Origin: Brevundimonas pondensis
GTDB taxonomy: Bacteria; Pseudomonadota; Alphaproteobacteria; Caulobacterales; Caulobacteraceae
Direction of reading: 5' to 3'
Assembly (NCBI RefSeq): GCF_017487345.1
Contig: NZ_CP062006.1
Coordinates: 998,001 to 1,062,000 of the forward strand
DNA: 64,000 nt
The stretch's first letter is position 1. Every line of letters starts with the position of its first letter. The notes under the pieces were generated by a model. That model saw only the letters and a program-made list of their open reading frames with translations, was not told the origin of the DNA and did not search any database. The translations under genes and the position numbers were made by a program. Positions 31,049-38,629 of the stretch are shown here, one piece after another.

Positions 31049-31549
31049 TCAGGACGCCGGTCGCGGGGCCCGGGTCGAGGAGTGATAGCTGACGATGCGC
31101 CATTCGCCGTCACGCAGTCTCAGGACGCTCGTGGCGACGCCGCGACGTTCAACCGGAGCCCGGCCGGCCGTCTTGAACGCGATCCGGAAACGATAGGTCT
31201 CGGTCGCATAGGCGATGTCGCCGACGACCGTCGCCTTCGTCACGTGATCCTGAAAGGTGAAGCTGGAGAATTCCTCGAGTTCCGGAGCGAGGTGGTGGGA
31301 CAGGTACTGGGAGATGGATCCCTCGACCCCGCCCTGCTCGAAGACCTGGGCGTCCGGCCAGAAGAAGGTTTCTGCACGCGAAGCGCTGAGCGCCTCGAGC
31401 GCGCCGCGGTATCCGTCCAGCACGGCGACGGCCTTGGCCTCAGCCGTTGACTGCGCCAGCGCGGGCGTCGATTGCGCCAGCGCGGGCGCCGCGATCATCG
31501 CCGGAGCGGCGAGGGCGGCGACGGCGATGATCATGGATCTATAGGTCAA
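31049..31549 (-). CDS. Exported NTF2/SnoaL-like protein
   Basis: 166 residues: a signal peptide ending near APALAQS with a duplicated TPALAQSTA segment, then one NTF2-like cone fold (VLDGYRGALEALSASRAETF; DHVTKATVVGDIAYATETY; LRLRDGEWRIVSYHSST). Such domains bind small ligands or act as isomerases; no catalytic set is evident. The TTG start at 31549 overlaps the acyltransferase stop (TTGA) and is supported by AAGGAG seven bases upstream. It is therefore translationally coupled to the acyltransferase and shares ECF-like site 3. Confidence 0.75.
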   Translation of the reverse strand: MTYRSMIIAVAALAAPAMIAAPALAQSTPALAQSTAEAKAVAVLDGYRGALEALSASRAETFFWPDAQVFEQGGVEGSISQYLSHHLAPELEEFSSFTFQDHVTKATVVGDIAYATETYRFRIAFKTAGRAPVERRGVATSVLRLRDGEWRIVSYHSSTRAPRPAS

Positions 31550-32703
31550 AGGGATTCTCCTTGGTCGCTTTGAACGAAACGTCCCGGCTCGGGCCGGGGC
31601 GTGGGGTGACGTCGGGCGAGAAGCCGACGAAGGATGCGCCGACCGGGCCGCTCCACGGCCACATGGACGAAGGCCGCGACGGCGAGCGATAGGGCCAGGA
31701 GCAGGGCGAGCTCCCAGAGGCCCATCCGGTAGTCGGAGGGCAGGCCGAGGAGCTTCTCAGCCAGGTTTCGCCAGACCATCAGAACCGGGATGTGGACCAT
31801 GTAGAGGGCGAAGGAGGCTTCGCCCGCGAACAGCCAGGCCGGGGCGGACAGGAAGGTCCGGGCGCCGGACTTGGCGAGCAGGGCGAGCGCCAGGAGAAAG
31901 GGACCCGCAAGCAGGACGATGAGGCGATCGTCGAGCGGATATTGCATGGCGAACAGGAGCAGGCCTGTGGAGCCCGCCGCCAGGGCGAGGGAGGCTCTCG
32001 GCGAAACCCGAAACCCCTGGCCGAGATAGTAGAGGCCGATCCCGTAGAGGAATTCCGGCAGGATGCGCAGGATGCCCATGCTGCCCTCGGCGCGGGGCAG
32101 GACGGGGCCGAAGACGGCCCGGTAGACCGCGTCCAGAACGACAAACAGGAGGACGGCCAGGCCGATGATGAGCCAGGGACGGCGTCTCAGCCTCAGCGCG
32201 ATCCAGGCGTAGGCTGGAAAGATCAGATAGGCGAACCATTCGGCCGAGAGGGACCAGGAGGGGCCGTTCCACTCAGCGTCCTGATAGGGAAACCAGGCCT
32301 GGACAAGAAAGAGCGTCATCAGGAAGTGGGGGAGGTTGAAGCGTCCCGCCTCCAGGGCGACCCCGACGAGGCCCGCTCCCGCCACCAGGATCAGCATCGC
32401 CAGAAGGATGAACAGGTGGGCCGGGTAGATGCGCGCGAACCGCGCGACGATGAAACGCCGGAAATCGGGTGCGGCGTCGCCCTGCAGATAGACGTGGGTC
32501 AGGATGAAGCCCGAGAGGATGAAGAAGACGTCGACGCCCAGGCGCGCGCGATTCAACAGGCCCGAGGCCTCGGGCGGGAGGGTCCAGGTCAACTGGTAGT
32601 GGAACAGGACCACGCCGAGCGCCAGGAAGAACCGGACGCTGGTCAGCGGGGCGATGGCGTCCGGAAACGGATGCTTTCCAGATGAGGGAATGAGCGCCGC
32701 CAT
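31546..32703 (-). CDS. Membrane acyltransferase, OafA/YrhL-type (acyltransferase 3 family)
   Basis: A 385-residue protein with about ten predicted helices. The family signatures are RFFLALGVVLFHYQL near the N-terminus (catalytic-type His), GVDVFFILSGFILTHVY, and SWSLSAEWFAYLIFP in the middle. It transfers acyl groups, often acetyl or succinyl, to periplasmic or surface glycans. It heads a two-gene operon with the NTF2-like protein. Its predicted promoter is back-to-back with that of the CnrYXH-like operon, which suggests an envelope modification as part of the metal response. Confidence 0.85.
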   Translation of the reverse strand: MAALIPSSGKHPFPDAIAPLTSVRFFLALGVVLFHYQLTWTLPPEASGLLNRARLGVDVFFILSGFILTHVYLQGDAAPDFRRFIVARFARIYPAHLFILLAMLILVAGAGLVGVALEAGRFNLPHFLMTLFLVQAWFPYQDAEWNGPSWSLSAEWFAYLIFPAYAWIALRLRRRPWLIIGLAVLLFVVLDAVYRAVFGPVLPRAEGSMGILRILPEFLYGIGLYYLGQGFRVSPRASLALAAGSTGLLLFAMQYPLDDRLIVLLAGPFLLALALLAKSGARTFLSAPAWLFAGEASFALYMVHIPVLMVWRNLAEKLLGLPSDYRMGLWELALLLALSLAVAAFVHVAVERPGRRILRRLLARRHPTPRPEPGRFVQSDQGESL

Positions 32704-32826
32704 CGGTCAGAGCGCGCGTGACGAGATGAATAGAGAGGCGGCCATGAACCCGCCGATGACGGCCGTATCCAGTCTTTCAATGACCATGCTTTCGCCCCTC
32801 CCGGCGAAGACCCGCTATAATTCTCC

Positions 32827-32852
32827 TACGCACGGTCTGGCTTGCGCCCCTC
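32827..32852 (-). promoter_or_regulatory. Putative ECF-sigma promoter site 3
   Basis: On the minus strand: GAGGGG (32852-32847), 14 bases, TGCGTA (32832-32827), with a TTTTGAGGGG flank. It points to the acyltransferase start at 32703, giving a 124-nt leader. It is divergent from site 4, only 40 bp away. Confidence 0.6.
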
Positions 32853-32891
32853 AAAATGCGCCACAGTGAGGCAGCGGCTCGATCCCGAGGT

Positions 32892-32917
32892 GAGGGATGA
32901 GCGCAGGGTCATGCGTA
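32892..32917 (+). promoter_or_regulatory. Putative ECF-sigma promoter site 4 (autoregulatory)
   Basis: GAGGGA at 32892-32897, 14 bases, TGCGTA at 32912-32917. The CnrY-like gene starts 32 bp downstream at 32949. Because the third gene of that operon encodes an ECF sigma factor, this placement fits the usual positive autoregulation and points to that factor as the one reading the motif. Confidence 0.7.
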
Positions 32918-32948
32918 TCCCCAGTAAGAACGTCGAAAGGCACCGATC

Positions 32949-33218
32949 ATGGATGATCTCGGAATTTGGCTCGCGCGCTCCGCGCCCGGCGACGGCGTGT
33001 CGCTCGATCGGCTCGAGGAGGACGTCTGGAGCCGCGTGAAGGCGATCCAGGCCCAGCGGGCGACCGAACGGATTCGCCTGGCCGCAGTGGCCCTGGCTCT
33101 GGTGATCGGGGTCGCCAACGGCGGTCTCGGGGCGACATTCGCGCGGCCGAGCGTCTCGGAGATGGCGATCTTCTCGGTGGCGGCGACATCGCCCCTGGTG
33201 CGGCTGGAAGCGGGTTGA
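32949..33218 (+). CDS. Small membrane anti-sigma factor, CnrY-like
   Basis: 89 residues: a cytosolic N-terminal part with an acidic helix (LGIWLARSAPGDGVSLDRLE, then EDVWSRVKAIQ), one membrane helix (about 44-65, IRLAAVALALVIGVANGGLG), and a short periplasmic tail. Size and topology match CnrY, which holds the sigma factor at the membrane until metal is sensed. Sequence similarity is weak, so the call rests on architecture and gene order. Its TGA overlaps the ATG of the next gene (TGATG). Confidence 0.65.
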   Translation: MDDLGIWLARSAPGDGVSLDRLEEDVWSRVKAIQAQRATERIRLAAVALALVIGVANGGLGATFARPSVSEMAIFSVAATSPLVRLEAG

Positions 33219-33658
33219 TGGCGATCGCCTGGAAATCCATCGCCGTGACGGTCGCGCTGGCTGCGGCGGCGAGCGGCGTGGGCGCATGGGCCGGCGCCAG
33301 CTGGGTGCTCAACAAGCAGGCCCCGCCCTCCCTGCACGCGATCGTCCACGAGGATCTTGATCTGTCGCCGCAGCAGCTGGCCAAGATCGAGGGGATCGAA
33401 ACCCGGTTCGCCGGGCAGCGCGTGCAGATGGAAGGTCGCGTCCAGGCGGCCAATCGCGAGTTGGCCGAAGCCATCAGGGTCAGCAACGGCGACAGCAGGA
33501 CGGTCCAGCCGGCCGTGGATCATTTCCACGACGCCATGGGGGCCCTGCAGCAGGCGACCATCGCCCATATCTTCGAGATGCGGACGGTGATGAACGAGGC
33601 TCAGGCTCAACGCTTCGACCGGAGCGTTGTCAAGGCGCTCACCGCCGACACGCAATAG
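33218..33658 (+). CDS. Periplasmic metal sensor, CnrX-like
   Basis: 146 residues: an N-terminal membrane anchor (about 8-31), then an alpha-helical periplasmic domain. All five metal ligands known for CnrX (H42, H46, E63, H119, M123) are found here two residues earlier: H40, H44 (LHAIVHE), E61, H117 and M121 (AHIFEM). This is strong evidence for a working Ni/Co/Cu-type sensor that controls release of the sigma factor through the small anti-sigma protein. An overlap with the preceding gene and a 5-bp gap to the sigma gene mark a three-gene operon. Confidence 0.85.
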   Translation: MAIAWKSIAVTVALAAAASGVGAWAGASWVLNKQAPPSLHAIVHEDLDLSPQQLAKIEGIETRFAGQRVQMEGRVQAANRELAEAIRVSNGDSRTVQPAVDHFHDAMGALQQATIAHIFEMRTVMNEAQAQRFDRSVVKALTADTQ

Positions 33659-33663
33659 CATCC

Positions 33664-34221
33664 GTGCCGGACCGCCAAGCCCTGCAGACGAAAGCGGCCC
33701 ACGGCGACGTCGTGGCGTTCGAAACCCTCGTGGGAGAAACCAAGACGGGTCTCTATCGGTTCGTCCGCCGCTACGTCGGCGACGCCGATGAAACCTATGA
33801 TCTGGTGCAGGAAGCCTATGCCGCGGCCTGGCTGGCCATCCGCCGCTATGATCCGGAACGATCCTTCGAGGCCTGGCTGCGGACCATCGCCATCAACAAA
33901 TGCCGGGACTGGAGCCGTCGCCGCAACATCCGCCGGTTGTTCATGGGCGGCGCCGATCTCCAGTCCTCGGAGGCCCTGGCCGTGGCGGACGAGGTGGCCG
34001 GCACGGAGGACCGCTATGAAGCCGCCGAGCAGGCGCAGCGTCTGCATGCCGCAATCGCCACATTGCCGCCGAAGCTGAAAGAGCCGCTGTTGCTGACGGC
34101 CATTGAGGAGCGGTCCCATGGCGAAGCCGCCGAAATCCTCGGGCTGTCGGTCAAGGCGGTCGAGATGCGGGTGGCGCGGGCGCGCCAGAAGCTGTCGCAG
34201 CTGCTGCGCCTCGAAACCTGA
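33664..34221 (+). CDS. ECF RNA polymerase sigma factor, CnrH-like
   Basis: 185 residues with sigma region 2 (about 15-85: VGDADETYDLVQEAYAAAWL, then SFEAWLRTIAINKCRDWSRR) and region 4 (about 125-180: LPPKLKEPLLLTAIEERSHG, then AEILGLSVKAVEMRVARARQ). The GTG start is 5 bp after the sensor gene. In the cnrYXH arrangement the sigma factor is freed when the sensor binds metal. It is the best candidate to read the eight (G/A)AGGG-N13/14-TGCGTA sites found here, including the one before its own operon and the one before the downstream copA. Confidence 0.9.
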   Translation: MPDRQALQTKAAHGDVVAFETLVGETKTGLYRFVRRYVGDADETYDLVQEAYAAAWLAIRRYDPERSFEAWLRTIAINKCRDWSRRRNIRRLFMGGADLQSSEALAVADEVAGTEDRYEAAEQAQRLHAAIATLPPKLKEPLLLTAIEERSHGEAAEILGLSVKAVEMRVARARQKLSQLLRLET

Positions 34222-34278
34222 TAGGCCTATCCCTTCGGAACCCAAGAGGCGTCACGGATTTTGCTGCATCAGGCTTCC

Positions 34279-34304
34279 GAGGGAAGGGAGGTCCCGCGTG
34301 CGTA
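34279..34304 (+). promoter_or_regulatory. Putative ECF-sigma promoter site 5
   Basis: GAGGGA at 34279-34284, 14 bases, TGCGTA at 34299-34304, followed by TCCC exactly as in site 4. The copA-1 ATG lies 57 bp downstream. It separates copA-1 from the sigma operon, which ends at 34221. Confidence 0.7.
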
Positions 34305-34360
34305 TCCCTTTTAGAGAGCCCGGTTCGCTTCCCGAACGGACCGGCCGTGAGGACTATGCC

Positions 34361-36193
34361 ATGACGCTGGATCGTCGAAGCCTGCTGCGCGGCGCTGTTG
34401 TCGGCGGCGGCGTATTGAGCTTGCAGGGCCTTTTACCGGCCTGGGCCCAGACGGGCTCTCCCGGCTTGCGCGCGGATTACCCGACGCTCACGGGGGCCAG
34501 CATTGATCTTACGGTCGGACAGTCGCCGTTCACCGTGAACGGCCGGACGGCCGCCGCGACAACGATAAACGGTCAGCTCCCGGCGCCGCTGCTTCGCCTG
34601 CGCGAGGGACAGAATGTTCGCCTTGCGGTGTCGAACCAGTTGGACGAGGAGACGTCGATACATTGGCACGGCATCCTCTTGCCGTTCCAGATGGATGGCG
34701 TGCCGGGCGTCAGCTTCCCCGGCATCAAGCCGCGCGAAACCTTCGTCTATGAGTTTCCGGTCCGTCAGTCAGGGACCTTCTGGTATCACAGCCATTCGGG
34801 TTTGCAGGAGGCCTTGGGCCACTACGGTCCCATCGTCATCGATCCGGCGGGCGTCGATCCGGTCGGCTATGACCGTGAACACGTCCTGGTCCTGTCGGAC
34901 TGGAGCTTCATGCATCCGCATGAAATCCTGGCCAAGCTGAAGAAGAGCCCGGGCTATTTCAATCGCCACCGGACGACCCTGGCGGGTCTGCTGGACGGAT
35001 CGGACGGCATGAGCCTCTCCGAGCGCCGGATGTGGGGAGCCATGCGGATGGACCCCCGCGACGTCCTCGACGTCAACGGCACGACCTATACCTATCTGAT
35101 CAACGGCCACGGCCCGCAGGAGAATTGGACCGGCCTGTTCCGGCCCGGCGAGCGGGTGCGCCTGCGCGTCATCAACGCCTCGGCCATGTCGATCTTCAAC
35201 GTCCGTATCCCGGGTCTGGCCATGACCGTGGTCCAGGCCGACGGCGAGAATGTCCGCCCGGTCGAGACCGACGAGTTCCAGATCTCGGTGGCCGAGACCT
35301 ATGACGTCATCGTCCGCCCGCTTGAGGACCGCGCCTACACCATCGTCTCCGAGGCCATTGACCGTTCGGGCATGGGGCGCGCGACCCTGGCGCCGCGCCT
35401 GGGCATGACGGCCGAGGTTCCGCCGCTGCGCGAGGTGCCGACCCTGACCATGAAGGACATGGGTATGGACATGGGCGGCATGGATATGGGCGGCATGGGC
35501 GGAATGGAGGGGATGGGCGCCGCGCCGATGACCGGAATGGATCACGGCGCCATGCCCGGGATGGACCACGGCGCCGCCGCCCCGGCTGGCGAGGCCATGG
35601 CCGCGATGGATCACGGATCCATGGGCGCCATGAACATGCGCGATCCCGCCAATGCGCCGCCCAACATGGCGGTGGGCGTGGGAGTCCAGACCATATCGCC
35701 GATGCCGGCGAACCGGCTCGGCGAAAGGCCGCAGGGTCTGGAGAAGGTCGACCACCGGGTGCTGGTCTATACCGACCTCGTGTCGCTGACGCCCAACAAG
35801 GACCGACGCGCGCCCAGCCGCTCCATGGAGATCCACCTGACCGGCAATATGGAGCGGTTCATGTGGGGCTTCGACGGCCGAAAATTCAGCGAACTCGTCG
35901 AACCGATCCGTTTTGAACGGAATGAACGTGTACGGGTGACCCTGGTGAACGACACCATGATGGCCCACCCCATCCATCTGCACGGGCACTTCTTCGAGCT
36001 CGTCACGGGCGGGCCGGACGGGCACCAGCCCCTGAAGCACACCGTCAATGTGGCGCCCGGCGGCAAGCTCAGTTTCGACCTCACGGCCGACAACCCGGGA
36101 GACTGGGCCTTCCATTGCCATCTGCTGATGCACATGCACGCCGGCATGTTCAACGTCGTCACCATTCGTCCGATGGAAGGAGCGGCGTCATGA
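34361..36193 (+). CDS. copA: Multicopper oxidase CopA, copy 1
   Basis: A 610-residue periplasmic Cu(I) oxidase exported by Tat (DRRSLLRGAVVGGG). The copper-ligand blocks are IHWHGILLP, FWYHSHSG, HPIHLHGHFFEL and the C-terminal FHCHLLMHMHAGMF, giving the type 1 and trinuclear sites. A Met/His-rich insertion (about 365-430: MDMGGMDMGG, MDHGAMPGMDHG) should bind Cu(I). ATG 34361 follows GTGAGGA; the longer frame from 34103 overlaps the sigma gene. It overlaps copB-1 by ATGA and is a close paralogue of the gene at 51914. Confidence 0.95.
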   Translation: MTLDRRSLLRGAVVGGGVLSLQGLLPAWAQTGSPGLRADYPTLTGASIDLTVGQSPFTVNGRTAAATTINGQLPAPLLRLREGQNVRLAVSNQLDEETSIHWHGILLPFQMDGVPGVSFPGIKPRETFVYEFPVRQSGTFWYHSHSGLQEALGHYGPIVIDPAGVDPVGYDREHVLVLSDWSFMHPHEILAKLKKSPGYFNRHRTTLAGLLDGSDGMSLSERRMWGAMRMDPRDVLDVNGTTYTYLINGHGPQENWTGLFRPGERVRLRVINASAMSIFNVRIPGLAMTVVQADGENVRPVETDEFQISVAETYDVIVRPLEDRAYTIVSEAIDRSGMGRATLAPRLGMTAEVPPLREVPTLTMKDMGMDMGGMDMGGMGGMEGMGAAPMTGMDHGAMPGMDHGAAAPAGEAMAAMDHGSMGAMNMRDPANAPPNMAVGVGVQTISPMPANRLGERPQGLEKVDHRVLVYTDLVSLTPNKDRRAPSRSMEIHLTGNMERFMWGFDGRKFSELVEPIRFERNERVRVTLVNDTMMAHPIHLHGHFFELVTGGPDGHQPLKHTVNVAPGGKLSFDLTADNPGDWAFHCHLLMHMHAGMFNVVTIRPMEGAAS

Positions 36194-37713
36194 TCCGGGT
36201 CTCCGTTGCTCTGGTTCCTCTGATCCTGGCGGCCACGCCCGCCCTGGCGCAGACCCATGCCGGACACGGCGCAACCTCGCCGACGCGCCAAGCTTCCCCT
36301 CCGACGCAGGGATGCGTCGCAACGGGTTCAGCAGCGACGACGACGGGGCGCGCGGGGATGAGCCAGTCTCCTGTCTCGGCCTGCCCTCCGGGAACCGTAC
36401 CCGCCCGCGCCGCAGGCGCCGGCCACGACATGTCGACCATGCCAATGGCGCCCGCTCCAGCGGGGCAGGCGGATCCTCACGCCGGTCACGACATGTCGAC
36501 TATGGGGCGGGCCCAGCCCGCGCCGGCGACGGCGGGACATGACATGTCCATGATGCCGATGGCGCCCGCTCCAGCGGGGCAGACGGATCCCCACGCCAGT
36601 CACGACATGTCGACCATGGGACAGGCCCAGCCCGCGCCGCCGACGGCGGGACATGACATGTCGACCATGCCCATGGCGCCCGCTCCAGCGGGGCAGGCGG
36701 AGCCTCACGCCGGTCATGACATGTCGACCATGGGGCAGGCCCACCCTGCGCCGGCGAAGGCGGGACATGACATGTCCATGATGCCGATGGCGCCTGCTCC
36801 AGCGGGGCAGACGGACCCTCACGCGGGACATGACATGTCGACCATGCCCATGGCGTCGGCTCCAGCGGGGCAGACGGATCCTCATGCGGGACATGACATG
36901 GCCGGCATGGCCGGAATGGCCATGCCGCCGGACGTTCCGACAGGCGCGGACAATCCGGGACGCCCGCCTCAGACGCCGCCTCCAGCCGGCGCGCTGGACG
37001 GCCCTCCCCATGTGGCGGACCAGATCTTCAGCGCCGGGGACATGGCGGCGGCGCGCAGGGTGCTGCTGGCTGAAAACGGCGACATTCGCGTGGGCGCGGT
37101 GATGATCGACCAGTTGGAGGCGACGTCCGTCGACGGCGAGGAGGGCTATGCCTGGGACGCCCAGGGCTGGTACGGCGGGGACATTCATCGCTTCTGGTGG
37201 AAGTCGGAAGGCGAGGGCGAGTTCGGCGGAGAGCTCGAAGAGGCTGAGCTCCAGGCGCTCTACAGCCGCGCCTTCACCCCCTATTTCGACTTCCAGACCG
37301 GTCTGCGGCAGACCTATCGGCCCGAGGGCGACCGGACTGACCTTGTCGTCGGGGTCCAGGGCCTGGCGCCCTACTGGTTTGAGGTCGACGCCGCAGCCTT
37401 CCTGTCCAACAAGGGCGAACTGACGGCGCGCGCCGAGGCCGAATATGATCAGAGGATCACCCAGAAGCTGATCCTTCAGCCTCGCGCCGAGGTGAGCCTC
37501 TCTGCGGAGGACATCCCGGAGCTGGGGATCGGGTCAGGCCTGTCCACCCTGCAGGTCGGCGCCCGTCTGCGATATGAGATCCATCGCGAATTCGCGCCCT
37601 ATGTCGGGGTCGAATGGACCAGGAGCTTTGGCGACACGCGCGATTTCGCCGAAGCGCGAGGGCGAAGCGCCGAAGACACCCGAGTGGTGGTCGGCATCAG
37701 GGCCTGGTTCTAG
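36190..37713 (+). CDS. copB: Outer-membrane copper resistance protein CopB, copy 1, with expanded repeat region
   Basis: 507 residues: a signal peptide (ATPALAQ), a long N-terminal copper-binding region (about 20-245) built of GHDMSTM / GHDMSMM units, then a conserved CopB beta-barrel (DQIFSAGDMAAARRVLLAEN to the terminal VVGIRAWF). CopB holds or exports copper at the outer membrane. The repeat region is far longer than in copy 2 because of tandem duplication of a 114-bp unit. The start overlaps the copA-1 stop. Confidence 0.93.
   Translation: MIRVSVALVPLILAATPALAQTHAGHGATSPTRQASPPTQGCVATGSAATTTGRAGMSQSPVSACPPGTVPARAAGAGHDMSTMPMAPAPAGQADPHAGHDMSTMGRAQPAPATAGHDMSMMPMAPAPAGQTDPHASHDMSTMGQAQPAPPTAGHDMSTMPMAPAPAGQAEPHAGHDMSTMGQAHPAPAKAGHDMSMMPMAPAPAGQTDPHAGHDMSTMPMASAPAGQTDPHAGHDMAGMAGMAMPPDVPTGADNPGRPPQTPPPAGALDGPPHVADQIFSAGDMAAARRVLLAENGDIRVGAVMIDQLEATSVDGEEGYAWDAQGWYGGDIHRFWWKSEGEGEFGGELEEAELQALYSRAFTPYFDFQTGLRQTYRPEGDRTDLVVGVQGLAPYWFEVDAAAFLSNKGELTARAEAEYDQRITQKLILQPRAEVSLSAEDIPELGIGSGLSTLQVGARLRYEIHREFAPYVGVEWTRSFGDTRDFAEARGRSAEDTRVVVGIRAWF
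36421..36890 (+). repeat. 114-bp tandem repeat encoding Met/His copper-binding units
   Basis: Repeat units begin at 36421, 36535, 36649 and 36763, each spaced exactly 114 bp (38 codons), and a shorter unit begins near 36826. Each unit encodes GHDMS(T/M)MPMAPAPAGQ, then DPHAGHDMSTMG and AQPAPATA with few changes. The frame is preserved throughout, so units can be gained or lost by slippage or recombination without breaking copB. Confidence 0.93.
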
Positions 37714-37726
37714 TTTTTTGGAGAAG

Positions 37727-38104
37727 ATGATGAAGATTCAAATCGCCGCGGCGCTGGCGGCTACAGGCCTATTGGCGGCCTGTCAGCCAGCGGCCGAACA
37801 GCCCCAACCCAAGGAAGCGATTTCGGTCGCCGGGCCGGCCGCGACCCCAACGGTCCCGGCCGTCGCCCCCACGGAGGTCGCCTCCGCGACCGCACCGACG
37901 GGGCAGGCCACGCCCGCCGTTCAGAAGGCGGCCGAACCCGTCAAGGCTACGCCTGCGCGTGAGCGCGGACGTCCGTCCCAGACCCCGAACGTGAGCCCAT
38001 CGCAAACCAAGCCCCAATCTGCGCCCATGCCGGGCCATGACATGCCGGGCCACGATATGTCGTCCATGCCGGACATGTCCGGCATGGACCACTCTCCGAA
38101 TTAA
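37727..38104 (+). CDS. Small lipoprotein with GHDM copper-binding tail
   Basis: 125 residues: a lipoprotein signal (LLAAC near residue 19), a long Pro/Ala/Thr-rich linker, and a C-terminal tail PGHDMPGHDMSSMPDMSGMD. The tail uses the same GHDM unit as CopB, suggesting that the lipoprotein holds periplasmic copper near the membrane or hands it to CopA/CopB. GGAG at 37720-37723 precedes the ATG; a second ATG follows at once. No known family is recognised outside the tail. It sits in the copAB-copC-like operon. Confidence 0.7.
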   Translation: MMKIQIAAALAATGLLAACQPAAEQPQPKEAISVAGPAATPTVPAVAPTEVASATAPTGQATPAVQKAAEPVKATPARERGRPSQTPNVSPSQTKPQSAPMPGHDMPGHDMSSMPDMSGMDHSPN

Positions 38105-38129
38105 GCCCGAACTAAGGAAGACAACCAAG

Positions 38130-38525
38130 ATGCGTAACTTCATTCCCTTCGCGATCGCCGCCGCCATGCTGGTTTCCGCCGGCGCCGCTTCCGCCCAGGC
38201 CGCCGATCCCCACGCGGGTCATGGCGCGATGGTTATGGCTGCGCCTGCTTCAGCCGGCGTGGTGACCTCGCCGGCCGACGGCTCCATGTCCTCGAGCGCG
38301 CCCACGGCCTTCAGCATCACCTTTCCCCATGCGATGACCTTGAAGTCCCTGACGCTGGCGACGGACGGCGGTCGTCCGGCGGCCGTTCCGGTCCAGGCCG
38401 CGGCAGGCACGAAGGCGACAGTCTCCCTGCCTGCGCTTGGAAAGGGCAATCACGTTCTGGCCTGGTCGGCCGAGGGCGCCGACGGCCACGCTATGAGCGG
38501 GGTCGCCCGCTTCATGGTCCACTAG
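38130..38525 (+). CDS. CopC-domain copper resistance protein, Met/His-rich variant
   Basis: 131 residues: a signal peptide (AASAQA), a mature start ADPHAGHGAMVM, then a CopC-like beta-sandwich (VVTSPADGSMSSSAPTAFSI; final EGADGHAMSGVARFMV). The mature N-terminus differs from classical CopC, which begins directly with the His ligand; here the His residues are at 28 and 31. It is a paralogue of the gene at 28920. AAGGAAG precedes the ATG. It is the last gene of the copA-1 operon. Confidence 0.85.
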   Translation: MRNFIPFAIAAAMLVSAGAASAQAADPHAGHGAMVMAAPASAGVVTSPADGSMSSSAPTAFSITFPHAMTLKSLTLATDGGRPAAVPVQAAAGTKATVSLPALGKGNHVLAWSAEGADGHAMSGVARFMVH

Positions 38526-38539
38526 AAACTTCCCTCGCT

Positions 38540-38576
38540 CCGGTCGGTTCGGGCCCGTCATGGCCCGGCCGACTGG
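38540..38576 (+). terminator. Imperfect hairpin after the copA-1 operon
   Basis: GTCGG/CCGAC (38543-38547 with 38569-38573) and GGGCC/GGCCC (38551-38555 with 38562-38566) fold into one stem with two wobble pairs, 15 bp after the stop. No T-run follows, so its efficiency is uncertain. Confidence 0.4.
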
Positions 38577-38592
38577 AGCTTCCAGAGCGATC

Positions 38593-38623
38593 TTGACTTG
38601 TTGATGCTCTAAGCGTGTAACCT
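38593..38623 (+). promoter_or_regulatory. MerR-spaced promoter driving a leaderless transcript
   Basis: TTGACT (38593-38598), a 19-bp spacer, TAACCT (38618-38623). The 19-bp spacer suggests control by a MerR-family metal regulator, although the dyad in the spacer is weak. The start codon GTG at 38630 is only 7 bp after the -10, so transcription would begin about at the start codon, fitting the lack of a Shine-Dalgarno sequence. It would drive the small Cys protein and probably cusCBAF. Confidence 0.45.
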
Positions 38624-38629
38624 GACCGT

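Noticed and set aside
32654..32869. 71-codon frame between the acyltransferase and CnrY-like genes
   Set aside because: It overlaps the acyltransferase start and the divergent promoter sites; no supporting features.
38131..38136. TGCGTA at the start of the copC-like gene
   Set aside because: It is the second and third codon of the gene and has no GAGGG box upstream.
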